Shown here in pieces: positions 52,677-62,071 of a stretch of DNA of 64,000 nt. How positions within the stretch are numbered: position 1 is the stretch's first letter; every line of letters begins with the position of its first letter. A model generated the notes under the pieces. It was given only the letters and a program-made list of their open reading frames with translations, was not told the DNA's origin and ran no database searches. The stretch is from the NCBI RefSeq assembly GCF_002245625.1, contig NZ_NOIG01000001.1, positions 62,001 to 126,000 on the forward strand, written 5' to 3'. The translations under genes were made by a program, and so were the position numbers. This DNA is from Acidovorax kalamii (lineage in GTDB: Bacteria; Pseudomonadota; Gammaproteobacteria; Burkholderiales; Burkholderiaceae_C).

Positions 52677-53757
52677 CGGCGTCCGAAAAGCCAATGCTCA
52701 CCTGCAGCGCGGGCGCCACTTCGGATTCGGCCAGGAACTTCAGCGCGGCCAGATCACGCGCGGTCTGCTGAATGGCCGCCTTGTTCTGCAAGCCGGACTT
52801 TTGCACCTGCGCCATGGAGGCATCGACCTTGTCGGTGGCCTGGCGCAGTTTGTCGGCCAGCGGGTTCAGGCCCTTGCCGCGCAGGTACATCTCCAGTGGC
52901 ACCAGCGCCTCGCCAGCGGCGGGGATGTGGGCGTGGGCGGGCAGGGTGGTCAGGCTGCGCAGCCCGCCCCAGGTGGCGGCCCAGGCGGGCAGCGTGCTGC
53001 CGCTGGCGGTGCGAGGGTAATCCGGCGTGCGCGCGCCAGATCCCGATCCAGCGGCGCGCAGCGGCTTCTCCATCTGCGCCCAGCGCAGGCGTTCGATGCC
53101 GCCCACCCACTGGTTCACAAACTCGCTGATGGCCTGGGTGGACTGCTCCTGCTCATCCTCGGCGCCCCAGTCGGTGCCCGATGCGTCGGCAAAGGCTTTT
53201 TCGAGCGCGGCGGACTCGCGGGCCACGTCCTGCGCCACCTCGTGGGCGTAGCTGCAGGCGGGGCTGCCGGGCTGGGCGGGGCGTGTCCACAGCAGCCATT
53301 CCAGCGCGGGCAGGCCCTTGGCGGGCGTGCCGATGCGCTCGAACGCCTTGGCGCCCTGGGGCTGGGCGGCGAAGGCTTTCTCGATCAGGGCAGGGCGCGT
53401 GGGCGTGAAGTCGATGGCGCGCTGGCTGCGGCGGGCGATGACGGGGCCTACGGACACGGCAGACAGCTGCTCCCACGCACGGGTTGTGGCCAGCCAGGCG
53501 GTGCGTGCGGATTCGAGCGCCGCCTTGCCGCCTGCTGCAGGTGCTTCGCACAGCGCCGCCACGGCGGGCACCATGGCGCGTGCGCTGCGGTCAAAGTCCT
53601 GTGCGCGCGGCAGGGCCCAGTGGCCGTAGATGCCTTGCAGCGCGTGCACCGTGTCGTAGAAGGGCACGGCATTGCGCTGCCAGGCGGGGGAGGCTGTTTG
53701 CGCCGGGGCTGCCAGGGGCAGGACCAGCACCAACGCGGCAAGGGTTCTCATGGTCAT
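52666..53757 (-). CDS. Imelysin-family exported protein
   Basis: A 363-residue protein with a signal peptide (MTMRTLAALVLVLPLAAPAQ) and two imelysin/peptidase M75-type helical repeats. The family GxHxxE motif is not conserved where expected (LPALEWLLWTR instead), so it may not bind iron as the IrpA-type partner does. The ATG at 53757 overlaps the stop of the di-heme gene by 4 nt. Imelysin proteins are periplasmic or outer-membrane iron-uptake components. Confidence 0.85.
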   Translation of the reverse strand: MTMRTLAALVLVLPLAAPAQTASPAWQRNAVPFYDTVHALQGIYGHWALPRAQDFDRSARAMVPAVAALCEAPAAGGKAALESARTAWLATTRAWEQLSAVSVGPVIARRSQRAIDFTPTRPALIEKAFAAQPQGAKAFERIGTPAKGLPALEWLLWTRPAQPGSPACSYAHEVAQDVARESAALEKAFADASGTDWGAEDEQEQSTQAISEFVNQWVGGIERLRWAQMEKPLRAAGSGSGARTPDYPRTASGSTLPAWAATWGGLRSLTTLPAHAHIPAAGEALVPLEMYLRGKGLNPLADKLRQATDKVDASMAQVQKSGLQNKAAIQQTARDLAALKFLAESEVAPALQVSIGFSDADGD

Positions 53758-55235
53758 AGTGACTCCATGAACTTCACCAGCGCATCCCGGTCGGCCTTCT
53801 TCATTTTCAGCACCTGGTCCTTGGCTGCCTCGGCCTCGCCGCCATGCCATAGCACGGCTTCCAGCACGCCGCGTGCACGCCCGTCGTGCAGCAGGCGGGT
53901 GTGACCGTTCACGTCCTTGATCAGGCCCGTGCCCCACAGCGGTGGGGTCTTCCACTGGCGGCCGTTGGCGCCAAAGTCGGGGCGGTTGTCGGCCAGGCGC
54001 TCGCCCATGTCGTGCAGCAGCAGGTCGGTGTAGGGCCAGATGCGCTGGCCGCTCAGCGCCTTGCTGGTGAGTTGCGGGAAGGGGCCGCCCTGGGTGACGT
54101 AGCTCGGGCGGTGGCAGGTGGCGCACTGGGCTTGCGCAAACAGGGCCTGGCCGCGTTGCACCTGCGCATCGTTGATGCTGCGGCGCGCGGGCGGTGCCAG
54201 CGTGGCTTGGTAGAAGACCACGTCGGCCAGGGTCTTGTCGTCGATCTCGACGCCGGGCTGGCCCTGCTCGCCGCCACTTTGGCCGCTGGGTGCGGCCAGG
54301 CAGTCCTTTTGCGCTGGCGTGCAGGCCTCCTGCGCAAAGTGGCGCGAGGTGATGCCCATGTCGCCCAGGAAGGCGCCGCCCGTCTGGTGCGCAATCGTGG
54401 CCACATTGGCCTTCCAGCCAAAGCGCCCAAGCATCATGCGGCCCGATGGCGCATCCCACACCTGGTTGGGCACGCCCTTGATGGGGCCGGGGGCGGCGGC
54501 CTGGTCGGCGGCGTTGGCCAGGATGTCGGCCTCGGCAATGGCTTCAAGCAGGCCCACGCCGATGATCTGCGGTGCGATGCGCGGGCTGGTCATGACGTCC
54601 TTGTGCAGGGGGCCGTAGCCCAGGTCGGCAAAGCCGTACACGGGCTTTTGCAGGCTGTAGGGCGTGCCGTCGGCAAATTTGCCGTTGATCGTGTCGTAGC
54701 GCAGCGTGACGCGCCCCTCGGGTCGGACGCCTTGGACGGCCGCATTGTTGAACTGATCGCCGTACACCGGGTCGGGCCGGGGCCCGCCGTGCGCGTCGGT
54801 GCCGGGGATGGACAGGCGGATCAGCAAGGCCACGGTCGGGTCTTTGGTCTCGCCCAGGCGGTTGAAGATGGCTGGCGGCTCGCCGCGCCCGTCCTGCACA
54901 TGGCAGCCGCCGCAGGACCGCGCAATGAAATGCGGGCCCAGGCCGTCGCGCGCCTTGGTGGAGGCGGGGGCCTCGACCCAGTTGCGGCGGAAGAACGAGT
55001 TGCCGATGACAAAACGCGTGCGCTCTTCATCGCTCAGGTTGGCGGCCGGGAACGAAAAGGCATTGCGCCCGGTGGCGAACACCGTGGTGTCGCCGCCGGT
55101 CTTCTCGCCCAGCGGGTCGGGCGCGGGGGCGGCCGTCAGGGCGCTGAACCCGATACCTCCCAGGGCGATCACGCCGATGCTGGCTGCCGCCAGGCGCAGG
55201 GCGCGTTGGCGGCGTGTGGCTTGCGGAATCTGCAT
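53754..55235 (-). CDS. Di-heme cytochrome c family protein (DUF1111, putative thiol oxidoreductase)
   Basis: A 493-residue exported protein. Two heme-c sites are visible: SCGGCH at residues 107-112 and QCATCH near 370-375. The N-terminal hydrophobic segment (LAAASIGVIALGGIGFSALTA) is a signal or anchor. DUF1111 proteins resemble MauG/peroxidase-type di-heme enzymes and are often encoded between two imelysin genes. It may oxidise or reduce iron, or supply electrons, during uptake; this is inference. It lies 2 nt after the upstream imelysin gene. Confidence 0.88.
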   Translation of the reverse strand: MQIPQATRRQRALRLAAASIGVIALGGIGFSALTAAPAPDPLGEKTGGDTTVFATGRNAFSFPAANLSDEERTRFVIGNSFFRRNWVEAPASTKARDGLGPHFIARSCGGCHVQDGRGEPPAIFNRLGETKDPTVALLIRLSIPGTDAHGGPRPDPVYGDQFNNAAVQGVRPEGRVTLRYDTINGKFADGTPYSLQKPVYGFADLGYGPLHKDVMTSPRIAPQIIGVGLLEAIAEADILANAADQAAAPGPIKGVPNQVWDAPSGRMMLGRFGWKANVATIAHQTGGAFLGDMGITSRHFAQEACTPAQKDCLAAPSGQSGGEQGQPGVEIDDKTLADVVFYQATLAPPARRSINDAQVQRGQALFAQAQCATCHRPSYVTQGGPFPQLTSKALSGQRIWPYTDLLLHDMGERLADNRPDFGANGRQWKTPPLWGTGLIKDVNGHTRLLHDGRARGVLEAVLWHGGEAEAAKDQVLKMKKADRDALVKFMESL

Positions 55236-55237
55236 GT

Positions 55238-56452
55238 TCAGGGCTGCACCAGCGTGAGTTTGGTGATGCCGATGGCGTTGGCTGCGGCCACCAGGTCCTT
55301 GCTTTGCTGCGTGAGGCTGTCGATGGTTTTCTGGATGCGCTGGCGGCCTGGGGCATCCTTGCCGCCGATGATCTCGCGGTCGAACGGTGCCTGGATGCCT
55401 TCGGCGGCTGCCACCGAGGCAGCGATCTGCTGCGTGGTCTTGTCGGCCAGCGCCGCGTCCTTGGCGGCCACCAGGTCACGCAGCGATGGGCCCTTCACCA
55501 TGCTGCCGTCCGCGCGCTGGTACAGGCCCAGCCACACGTTCTGGATGCCCTTCGCGTTGGTCACCGCGTCGCGGTGCGTGTTGTCGGAGAAGCACGAATG
55601 TTCGTCTTCCTGGTCCTGGCTGTTCAGGGCCACTTCCAGTCGCTCGCCCGCCAGCTCGCCGCGCGAGAGCGAGCCCAGGCCCACGAGCATCTTGCGGATC
55701 GACTCGTTGCCGCCGCGCACGAACTTGGCACGGTAGTTGTTCTTCGCATCGGGCGCCCAGGCCTTCACCAGCGCGGTAAGGTCGTCAATCAGCAGGTCGG
55801 TCACCACGTTCAGGTAAAGGCGGCGGCGGTCGGCGTTGGGGGCCTTGCCGTCCACGAAGTCTTCAAAGTTGCGGTTGCCTGGGCCCGTCTCGGACAGATC
55901 CTGCCCCCACAGGAAGAACTCGATGGCGTGCCAGCCGGTGGCAATGTTCTCTTCGCCACCGCGCTCGTTCTGGGCCGTGAGGTTCTTCTTGGTGATGGCG
56001 AACTTGCGGTTGTTGACCAGGCCAGCGCTGGGTTTGCCCTGCACGCTGTCCACAAAGGATTCGTCCATGGGCCAGGCGTTGATGCGGCCTTCGGGGCCGT
56101 TGTCGTTGTCGATGGGGCCAGCGTAAAAGCGGAAGGCCTCGGTCTGGCCATAGAACTCGCGCGCAGCCAGCCACTTCTTGCGGGCTTCGGCCAGGGTCTC
56201 GGCCGAAGGCTTGGCAGTGAAGGCCAACACTGCCTCGCGCAGCGCCTGGGCGCTGGCCAGGGTGTCGGCGTAGTTTGCATACACCAGGGTGGCGTAGTGC
56301 GCTGCCACGGCCTGCGAGGTCACCGCTTGTGCGGCCTGGGCCTGGGGGGCGGCTGCTGTCGGGGTCTGTGCTGCGGCGCCGGTGCTGCAGGCGAGGGTGG
56401 TGGCGCACAGGGCCGCTGCCAGCAGCGATGTCTTCAGGAAGGGCGAGGTCAT
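55238..56452 (-). CDS. Imelysin-family iron-regulated protein (IrpA-like)
   Basis: A 404-residue exported protein with a lipoprotein-like or cleaved signal (LLAAALCATTLACSTGAAA). The conserved HxxE metal motif is present in GWHAIEFFLWGQD (His175, Glu178), as is the AWPMDESFVD block. It is the first gene of a four-gene operon (imelysin, di-heme, imelysin, DUF1513). A TATAAT box and a Fur-like site lie about 170 nt upstream, consistent with induction under iron limitation. Confidence 0.9.
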   Translation of the reverse strand: MTSPFLKTSLLAAALCATTLACSTGAAAQTPTAAAPQAQAAQAVTSQAVAAHYATLVYANYADTLASAQALREAVLAFTAKPSAETLAEARKKWLAAREFYGQTEAFRFYAGPIDNDNGPEGRINAWPMDESFVDSVQGKPSAGLVNNRKFAITKKNLTAQNERGGEENIATGWHAIEFFLWGQDLSETGPGNRNFEDFVDGKAPNADRRRLYLNVVTDLLIDDLTALVKAWAPDAKNNYRAKFVRGGNESIRKMLVGLGSLSRGELAGERLEVALNSQDQEDEHSCFSDNTHRDAVTNAKGIQNVWLGLYQRADGSMVKGPSLRDLVAAKDAALADKTTQQIAASVAAAEGIQAPFDREIIGGKDAPGRQRIQKTIDSLTQQSKDLVAAANAIGITKLTLVQP

Positions 56453-56625
56453 GCAGGGGTCTCCAAAGGGGCACGCAGGCTGCCGCACCGACAGCCGGGG
56501 GCTGGGCGGGGCGCCGCGATGACGGGGTGGGAACGGAGGGGCCGCACTGGCTGGTGGGGGCCGCGCACAGGCCTTGGGAAGGCGGGGGCGCGCGGAGATT
56601 GGCTGGGCGGTCTGGGGTGGTGAGG

Positions 56626-56653
56626 ATTATACAAATGATAGTTATTCGTATTT
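56626..56653 (-). promoter_or_regulatory. Promoter with overlapping Fur-like site for the imelysin operon
   Basis: On the minus strand a perfect TATAAT lies at plus 56626-56631. Just upstream, 56633-56653 contains TGATAGT-T-ATTCGTA, which matches 10 of 14 positions of the 7-1-7 Fur site TGATAAT-N-ATTATCA. It lies in the A/T-rich part of the divergent region with phoX. Confidence 0.6.
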
Positions 56654-56686
56654 GTTCAATCCCTCGGGCGCAGCCTGGAATCGCAT

Positions 56687-56726
56687 GTCACGAAACCGAC
56701 GCAAAAGCTTCACGGCGGTGTCACCC
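56687..56726 (+). promoter_or_regulatory. Pho-box-like array upstream of phoX
   Basis: Motifs at 11-bp spacing: gtcacga (56687), gacgcaa (56698), ttcacgg (56709) and gtcaccc (56720). The period and core match a PhoB site and the array before the DUF47-pit genes. phoX starts 51 nt further on. Confidence 0.55.
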
Positions 56727-56777
56727 GGTGTTTCTACGCTCCACAGGCTTTGTAACCAACAACCCCCGAGGAACCCC

Positions 56778-58994
56778 ATGACCCACCGTGTGGATGCGCC
56801 CGAGCAGGCCATCGATTTCAACAACGAAAACGCCAACACCTCCGCCAACCCCACGTTTGACGCCGTGCTGGGTGCACGCCTGTCGCGCCGCGGCCTGCTG
56901 CGTGGCAGCGTGGGCACCGTGGGCACGGCCATGCTGGCCGGGTTTGGTGTGAGCGCCTGTGGTGGTGGTAGCGACGATGCCGTGCCTGCGGGCCCCAAGC
57001 TGCTGGGTTTTGGCGCCGTGCCCAAGAGCCTGGCCGACGTGGTGACCGTGCCTGCGGGCTACACCGCCAGCGTGCTGTTCGCGCTGGGCGACCCCATCGC
57101 CGCTGGCGTGCCTGCCTACAAGAACGATGGCACCGATGGCGACTTCGACAAGCGTGCGGGTGACCACCACGACGGCATGGAGTGGTTTGGCCTGGGTGCC
57201 GATGGCAAGCGCAACGACAACGCTACCGAGCGCGGCCTGCTGGCCATCAACCATGAAGCCACCACCGACGAAAAGCTGTCGTCGCACTTTCTGCACGCCA
57301 ATGGCGGCACCACCACCTTGCCCCGCCCTGCGTCGGAAATCGACAAGGAAACCGCTGCCCACGGCATCGCCGTGATCGAGGTGGCCAAGACGGCGGGCAA
57401 GTGGGCCTACACGCCCAACTCGGCGCTGAACTTCCGCCTGACGGCGCTCAGCCCCATCGAAATCTCGGGCCCCGCGCGCGGCAATGCGCAGCTGGTCACC
57501 AAGTATTCGCCCACCGGCACCACCACGCGTGGCACGCTGAACAACTGCGGCACGGGCAAGACGCCCTGGGGCACATTCCTGACCGGTGAGGAAAACTGGT
57601 TTGGTTACTTCACCCGCAGCGCTGCAGACGATGCCGCACGCGGCAACGACAAGAGCGTGACGGCCCTCAAGCGCTATGGCCGCAACCAGGGCGCCGCATC
57701 GCGCCACGGCTGGGAAAGCGGCGGCACTGCCGACCAGTACCAGCGCTGGAACAACAGCAAGACCGGCACCTCGGCCGACGGCAGCGACGACTACCGCAAT
57801 GAGATGAACGGCATGGGCTACATCGTCGAGATCGACGCCTACGACAAGACCCGCATGGCCAAGAAGCGCACGGGCCTGGGCCGCTTCGCGCACGAAAGCG
57901 CAGCGTTTGGCAAGGTGGAAGCGGGCAAGCCCCTGAGCGTGTACATGGGCGACGACTCGCGCGGCGAATACATCTACAAGTTTGTCTCCACCGCGCTGTG
58001 GAACGCGGCCGACGCCAACGCCGCCGACCGCATGGCCGTGGGCGACAAGTACCTGGACAGCGGCAAGCTCTATGTGGCCAAGTTCAACGCCGACGGCACG
58101 GGCAGCTGGATCGAGCTGTCGCTGGCCAACACCGCCATCAGCGGCTACGCGGCCTACAAGTTTGCCGACGCGGCCGACATCGCCATCAACACCCGCATCG
58201 CAGCCGATGCCGTGGGTGCCACCAAGATGGACCGCCCCGAGTGGAACGCGGTGAACCCCGCCAACGGCGAGGTGTACTTCACGCTGACCAACAACAGCAA
58301 CCGCAGCGTGAACCCCACCGGCAGCCAGTACCTGCCCGACGCGGCCAACCCCCGCGCCTATACCGACATGAAGGGCAGCAGCGCCCAGAACGGCAACCCC
58401 AACGGCCACATGGTGCGCCTGAAGGAAGGTGCATCCGTGTCGGCGTTCACCTGGGACGTGTACCTGTTCGGTGCCGAAGCCGGTGCTGACAAGACGATGG
58501 TCAACATCTCGTCGCTGACGGCCGATCAAGACTTCTCCAGCCCCGACGGCCTGGCCTTCAGCAAGGCCACCGGCATCTGCTGGATCCAGACCGACGACGG
58601 CGCCTACACCGACGTGACCAACTGCATGATGCTGGCCGCCGTGCCCGGCCAGGTGGGTGACGGTGGCAAGAAGACGCTGAGCTACACCAAGGCCGATGGC
58701 TCCAAGATGGACATCGTGACCCCCGTGGGCAAGGCCGCGACCGAGAGCACGCTCAAGCGGTTCCTGGTGGGCCCTAGCGGCAGCGAGATCACCGGTGTGG
58801 CCGAAACGCCCGACGGCAAGGCCATCTTCGTGAACATCCAGCACCCGGGTGAGACCACCGCGCTGGCCAATCTGGGCGACCCCGCCAAGTACACCAGCCA
58901 GTGGCCTTCCAATGCGGGCTACGGCGCGGGCAAGCGCCCCCGCTCGGCCACGATCGTGATCACCAAGAACGACGGCGGCACCATCGGGACCTGA
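56778..58994 (+). CDS. phoX: PhoX-family alkaline phosphatase (Tat-exported)
   Basis: A 738-residue phosphatase of the PhoX/DUF839 family, a calcium/iron enzyme that releases phosphate from organic monoesters in the periplasm. A twin-arginine signal LSRRGLLRG (Arg37-Arg38) precedes a lipobox-like VSACGGG. Family stretches include GLLAINHEATTDE, GEENWFGYF, GRFAHESAAF, PEWNAVNPANGEVYFTLTNN, SSPDGLAFSKATGICWIQTDDG and VAETPDGKAIFVNIQHPGE. The start at 56778 gives the usual distance to the RR motif. Probably induced by PhoB under phosphate limitation. Confidence 0.93.
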   Translation: MTHRVDAPEQAIDFNNENANTSANPTFDAVLGARLSRRGLLRGSVGTVGTAMLAGFGVSACGGGSDDAVPAGPKLLGFGAVPKSLADVVTVPAGYTASVLFALGDPIAAGVPAYKNDGTDGDFDKRAGDHHDGMEWFGLGADGKRNDNATERGLLAINHEATTDEKLSSHFLHANGGTTTLPRPASEIDKETAAHGIAVIEVAKTAGKWAYTPNSALNFRLTALSPIEISGPARGNAQLVTKYSPTGTTTRGTLNNCGTGKTPWGTFLTGEENWFGYFTRSAADDAARGNDKSVTALKRYGRNQGAASRHGWESGGTADQYQRWNNSKTGTSADGSDDYRNEMNGMGYIVEIDAYDKTRMAKKRTGLGRFAHESAAFGKVEAGKPLSVYMGDDSRGEYIYKFVSTALWNAADANAADRMAVGDKYLDSGKLYVAKFNADGTGSWIELSLANTAISGYAAYKFADAADIAINTRIAADAVGATKMDRPEWNAVNPANGEVYFTLTNNSNRSVNPTGSQYLPDAANPRAYTDMKGSSAQNGNPNGHMVRLKEGASVSAFTWDVYLFGAEAGADKTMVNISSLTADQDFSSPDGLAFSKATGICWIQTDDGAYTDVTNCMMLAAVPGQVGDGGKKTLSYTKADGSKMDIVTPVGKAATESTLKRFLVGPSGSEITGVAETPDGKAIFVNIQHPGETTALANLGDPAKYTSQWPSNAGYGAGKRPRSATIVITKNDGGTIGT

Positions 58995-59000
58995 TGCGGC

Positions 59001-59055
59001 GGTGGGAGGGTTGCCTCCCACGGTTCATGGGCCGGCTCTTGAGCCGGCCTTTTTG
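59001..59055 (+). terminator. Double hairpin terminator of phoX
   Basis: A gtgggagg/cctcccac hairpin is followed by gccggctc/gagccggc (59031-59038 and 59041-59048) and a long T-rich tract. Confidence 0.85.
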
Positions 59056-59128
59056 TTTTTGGGGCGGTTAACGTGCGCGGCTTGGCAAGGCTGGCGCAGA
59101 GGGCCGCAGCGGCAGCTTGCCGCCGCGC

Positions 59129-60013
59129 TCAGTAGTCCGGGCCGTAAGGTGATACGGGCCGGGGGTGGGACGCGGGGGCCGGTGAGGGTGCCGCAGGAGC
59201 CGGAGCTGGTGGGGGCGGGGGTTCTGCGCCGCTGCCAGAACCGCCACCACTGCCAGTGTTGCCAGCGCTGCCCGGTGGGGCTGAATAGTCCATCTGCCCG
59301 CGCCCGTCCTTCACCCCCTTGCGCCCGGCCACCTGCCAGGCCGTGCGCTGGTTCACCAGGCCCGCCAGAAACTCCAGCTCTTCGTCGGTGTGGTTGATGG
59401 CGCCTGCAGGCGTCAGCAGCCGGCCATTGCGGGGGGCAGGCTCGGCCCAGAAGGCCTGGTGGTAGGACGACTGGCTCACCAGGCTCTCGCTGCCTGCCGC
59501 CAGGTCCACGGTGCCGTAGCAGTTGCAGAAATAGCCGCGCAGGGCCTGGTCCGGGAACACTTCGGCATAGACTCCGGTGCCCCGGATCCCGGCCGTGGCG
59601 GTGGGCAGCACGATCTGGCGGTCGGCGCCCTTGCCCCACACGCTGGCCACGGCGCCGCTCAGCACGCGCAGCACCTTGACGGCGGTGGGGGTGTCGCTCT
59701 CCAGCGCCACACGTGAGTTCTGGCGCACCATGAAGGCGCTGTCGCCCACGGTGAACACGGCGGTCGAGCCCGGGCCGGTCTCGATGCGGTCGTTGGCGGT
59801 GATGGTGTGCTGGGCGGTCAGCGGCTCGCCATTGCGCAGCACGTCACCGCGCAGCTCCACGATGTTGCTGCGGCCCTGCGCATGGGCTGCCGCCCAGCCG
59901 CCGGATGTAATCCACAGGGCGGCGGCCTGCAGCAGGCTGCGCCGCTGGAACCAGGCCAGCTCTTGTTCAGAGCGGCCCAGGAGTTGATGGGGGTGGTTGC
60001 GGTGGCTCGTCAT
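59129..60013 (-). CDS. FecR-domain exported protein
   Basis: A 294-residue protein with a Tat-like signal (FQRRSLLQAAALWITSGGWAAAHA) and a central FecR domain (RIETGPGSTAVFTVGDSAFMVRQNSRVALE, GIRGTGVYAEVF). The C-terminal 50 residues are Gly then Pro/Ala-rich and disordered. Unlike classical FecR anti-sigma regulators it lacks an N-terminal cytoplasmic domain, and no sigma factor or TonB receptor gene is adjacent. It overlaps the upstream membrane-protein gene by 47 nt. Confidence 0.82.
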   Translation of the reverse strand: MTSHRNHPHQLLGRSEQELAWFQRRSLLQAAALWITSGGWAAAHAQGRSNIVELRGDVLRNGEPLTAQHTITANDRIETGPGSTAVFTVGDSAFMVRQNSRVALESDTPTAVKVLRVLSGAVASVWGKGADRQIVLPTATAGIRGTGVYAEVFPDQALRGYFCNCYGTVDLAAGSESLVSQSSYHQAFWAEPAPRNGRLLTPAGAINHTDEELEFLAGLVNQRTAWQVAGRKGVKDGRGQMDYSAPPGSAGNTGSGGGSGSGAEPPPPPAPAPAAPSPAPASHPRPVSPYGPDY

Positions 60014-60815
60014 GGGGCGCCTCGTGCACGGTGGCCGTGGATGGGGGGTCGAAGCAGTCACGGAAGGTGAACACCACCGACGTGAAGAACATGGCCGCCA
60101 TCATCATGGCGGCCCCCACCATGATGCCACCGGCCGCCGCACCGGCAAGCCCCGCCACTGCGAGCAGCGCTGAAACAATGCTGACCACCAGGCCCCCCAG
60201 CAGGAACACCCCCAGCCAGCCCATCCCGTAGACCAGAAATGCGCCAAAGTTGCGCACGCAGGCCACGATGCTGAAGAACAGCGCCTTGACCGGCGGCACG
60301 CCGTGCCAGTGCACCAGCCCCGGCGCATGCCAGAACAGCAGTGACAGCGGTAAATACAGCACCATGGATAGCCACATGGCGCTCTGGAAGGCCGGGTCCT
60401 GCGCCACTTCTTGCGTAAGCTTGGCGCCACCCAGGTACACCTGGGCAAACTGCCCGCCGTCGATCAGGGCCGACAGGCCCATCACCCCCAGGAAACCCAC
60501 CGCATACAGCGCGCCCAGCACCAGCATGTCGCGCAGCCGCTGGCGGCCGGTGCGAAACGCCACCAGCAGCACCGTGGGCATCGGAAACCGCCCCTGCGTG
60601 GCCTCGGCCGCAGCCACCATCATGGCCAGCGTGGCCGACGGCAGCAGCGCGAGCGCAATGGCTGGGCCCACCAGGGGCACCATGGTGGCCACCGACATGG
60701 AGGCCATGGTCATGAAGAACAGCGCTGCCAGCGCCATGGGCTGCCGCCAGAACGCCCGGATGCCAAGCTTGACCCAGGCCATGCCGGTGCGGGCGGGGAC
60801 GATGTGGAGTTTCAT
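59967..60815 (-). CDS. BPSS1780-family membrane protein
   Basis: A 282-residue protein with the family opening MKLHIVPARTGMAWVKLG and about six membrane segments. This family is widespread in Burkholderiales and of unknown function. The last 25 residues are Pro-rich and their coding DNA overlaps the start of the FecR-domain gene by 47 nt, so the two are probably co-translated. Confidence 0.83.
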   Translation of the reverse strand: MKLHIVPARTGMAWVKLGIRAFWRQPMALAALFFMTMASMSVATMVPLVGPAIALALLPSATLAMMVAAAEATQGRFPMPTVLLVAFRTGRQRLRDMLVLGALYAVGFLGVMGLSALIDGGQFAQVYLGGAKLTQEVAQDPAFQSAMWLSMVLYLPLSLLFWHAPGLVHWHGVPPVKALFFSIVACVRNFGAFLVYGMGWLGVFLLGGLVVSIVSALLAVAGLAGAAAGGIMVGAAMMMAAMFFTSVVFTFRDCFDPPSTATVHEAPHDEPPQPPPSTPGPL

Positions 60816-61006
60816 TGAATGGGTGCAGGAGAGGGTGGGCCGGTTCACGCCGCCTTCGCTGCGCCGCGCCGGGGGCGCTGGCTTGGCGCGGGGCGCTGCG
60901 GGCAACAGGCAAGAAGCAATGGGCAGGAATTTACCCCAGGAGCCCATTCCAGCGACGGCGCAGGGGCAGCGTCATCGCCATGCCCCGTGGTCTGGTGGGG
61001 ATGGGG

Positions 61007-61957
61007 TCAGGCGTGCACCGGATGCGCCACACGGTGGCGCAGCACGCGCTCGAAGTGCGTGGGGTCGTGTGGCTTGAGCATGGAAGCCTCGCGCGGCAGG
61101 TAAAAGTCCCACAGCCGCGAGATCCAGAACCGCAGCGCGCCTGCGCGCAGCATGGCGGGCAGCAGCTCGCGCTCTGCGGCAGTCAGGGGGCGTACGGCTT
61201 GGTAGGCATCCAGCATGCGCGTGGCGCGTTCGGCATCGTGTGCGCCGGTGGGCAGGTCGATGCACCAGTCGTTCAGGCACACGGCCAGGTCGAACAGCCA
61301 AGTGTCCACGCCCGCAAAATAGAAGTCGAAGAAGCCGGTCAGCTCCTCGCCCTCGAACATCACGTTGTCGCGGAACAGGTCGGCATGCACGGGGCCGCAG
61401 GGCAGGGCCGCGTAGGCCGAGCTGGCCGCCACATGATTCTGGTAAGCCAGCTCGGCGCGCAGCAGGGCCGATTGCGCCTCGCCAATGTGCGGCAGCACCA
61501 CGGGCACGGTCTCGTTCCACCAGGGCAGGCCGCGCAGGTTGGGCTGGCGGCGCTCAAAGTCGCGCCCGGCCAGGTGCATGCGCGCCAGCATGGTGCCCAC
61601 GGCCGCGCAGTGCACGCCCTGGGGTGCGAGCTGGCTTTTGCCGCGCAGCTTGTTCACCACCGCAGCGGGTTTGCCACACACGGTGTGCAGGATGTCGCCG
61701 TTCTTGTCAGCACGCGGGTCGGGCACGGGCACGCCGCCGTGCGCCAGGTGCTTCATCAGGTACAGGTAGAACGGCAGTTGTGCCGCCGTGAGGCGCTCGA
61801 ACAGCGTGAGCACGAACTCGCCCTGGTCGCTGGTCAGAAAGTAGTTGGTGTTCTCAATGCCACCCTCAATGCCGCGCAGCTCTACCAGCTCACCCAGTTG
61901 CAAACGGCGCAGCAGCTCGCGCGCCTCGGTGTTGGAGACTTCGGTAAAAACGGCCAT
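61007..61957 (-). CDS. thrB: Homoserine kinase (ThrB, APH-fold type)
   Basis: A 316-residue kinase that phosphorylates homoserine for threonine synthesis. It belongs to the aminoglycoside-phosphotransferase-like ThrB2 group, not the GHMP group: [29 protein letters not shown], the catalytic [11 protein letters not shown] (Brenner-type HxDxxxxN) and the metal-binding [18 protein letters not shown]. It is a stand-alone gene in this window. Confidence 0.95.
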   Translation of the reverse strand: MAVFTEVSNTEARELLRRLQLGELVELRGIEGGIENTNYFLTSDQGEFVLTLFERLTAAQLPFYLYLMKHLAHGGVPVPDPRADKNGDILHTVCGKPAAVVNKLRGKSQLAPQGVHCAAVGTMLARMHLAGRDFERRQPNLRGLPWWNETVPVVLPHIGEAQSALLRAELAYQNHVAASSAYAALPCGPVHADLFRDNVMFEGEELTGFFDFYFAGVDTWLFDLAVCLNDWCIDLPTGAHDAERATRMLDAYQAVRPLTAAERELLPAMLRAGALRFWISRLWDFYLPREASMLKPHDPTHFERVLRHRVAHPVHA

Positions 61958-62071
61958 CGCTCAGGGGGGTTACAAAGAAATGAAAAACTGGCAGAAGAAG
62001 GGCAGGGCGTGCAGCGGCTTCATGGGGGCAGCGCGGTGGCGCTGCCAAATACCGCAGTCGCCGCAGGGGCC

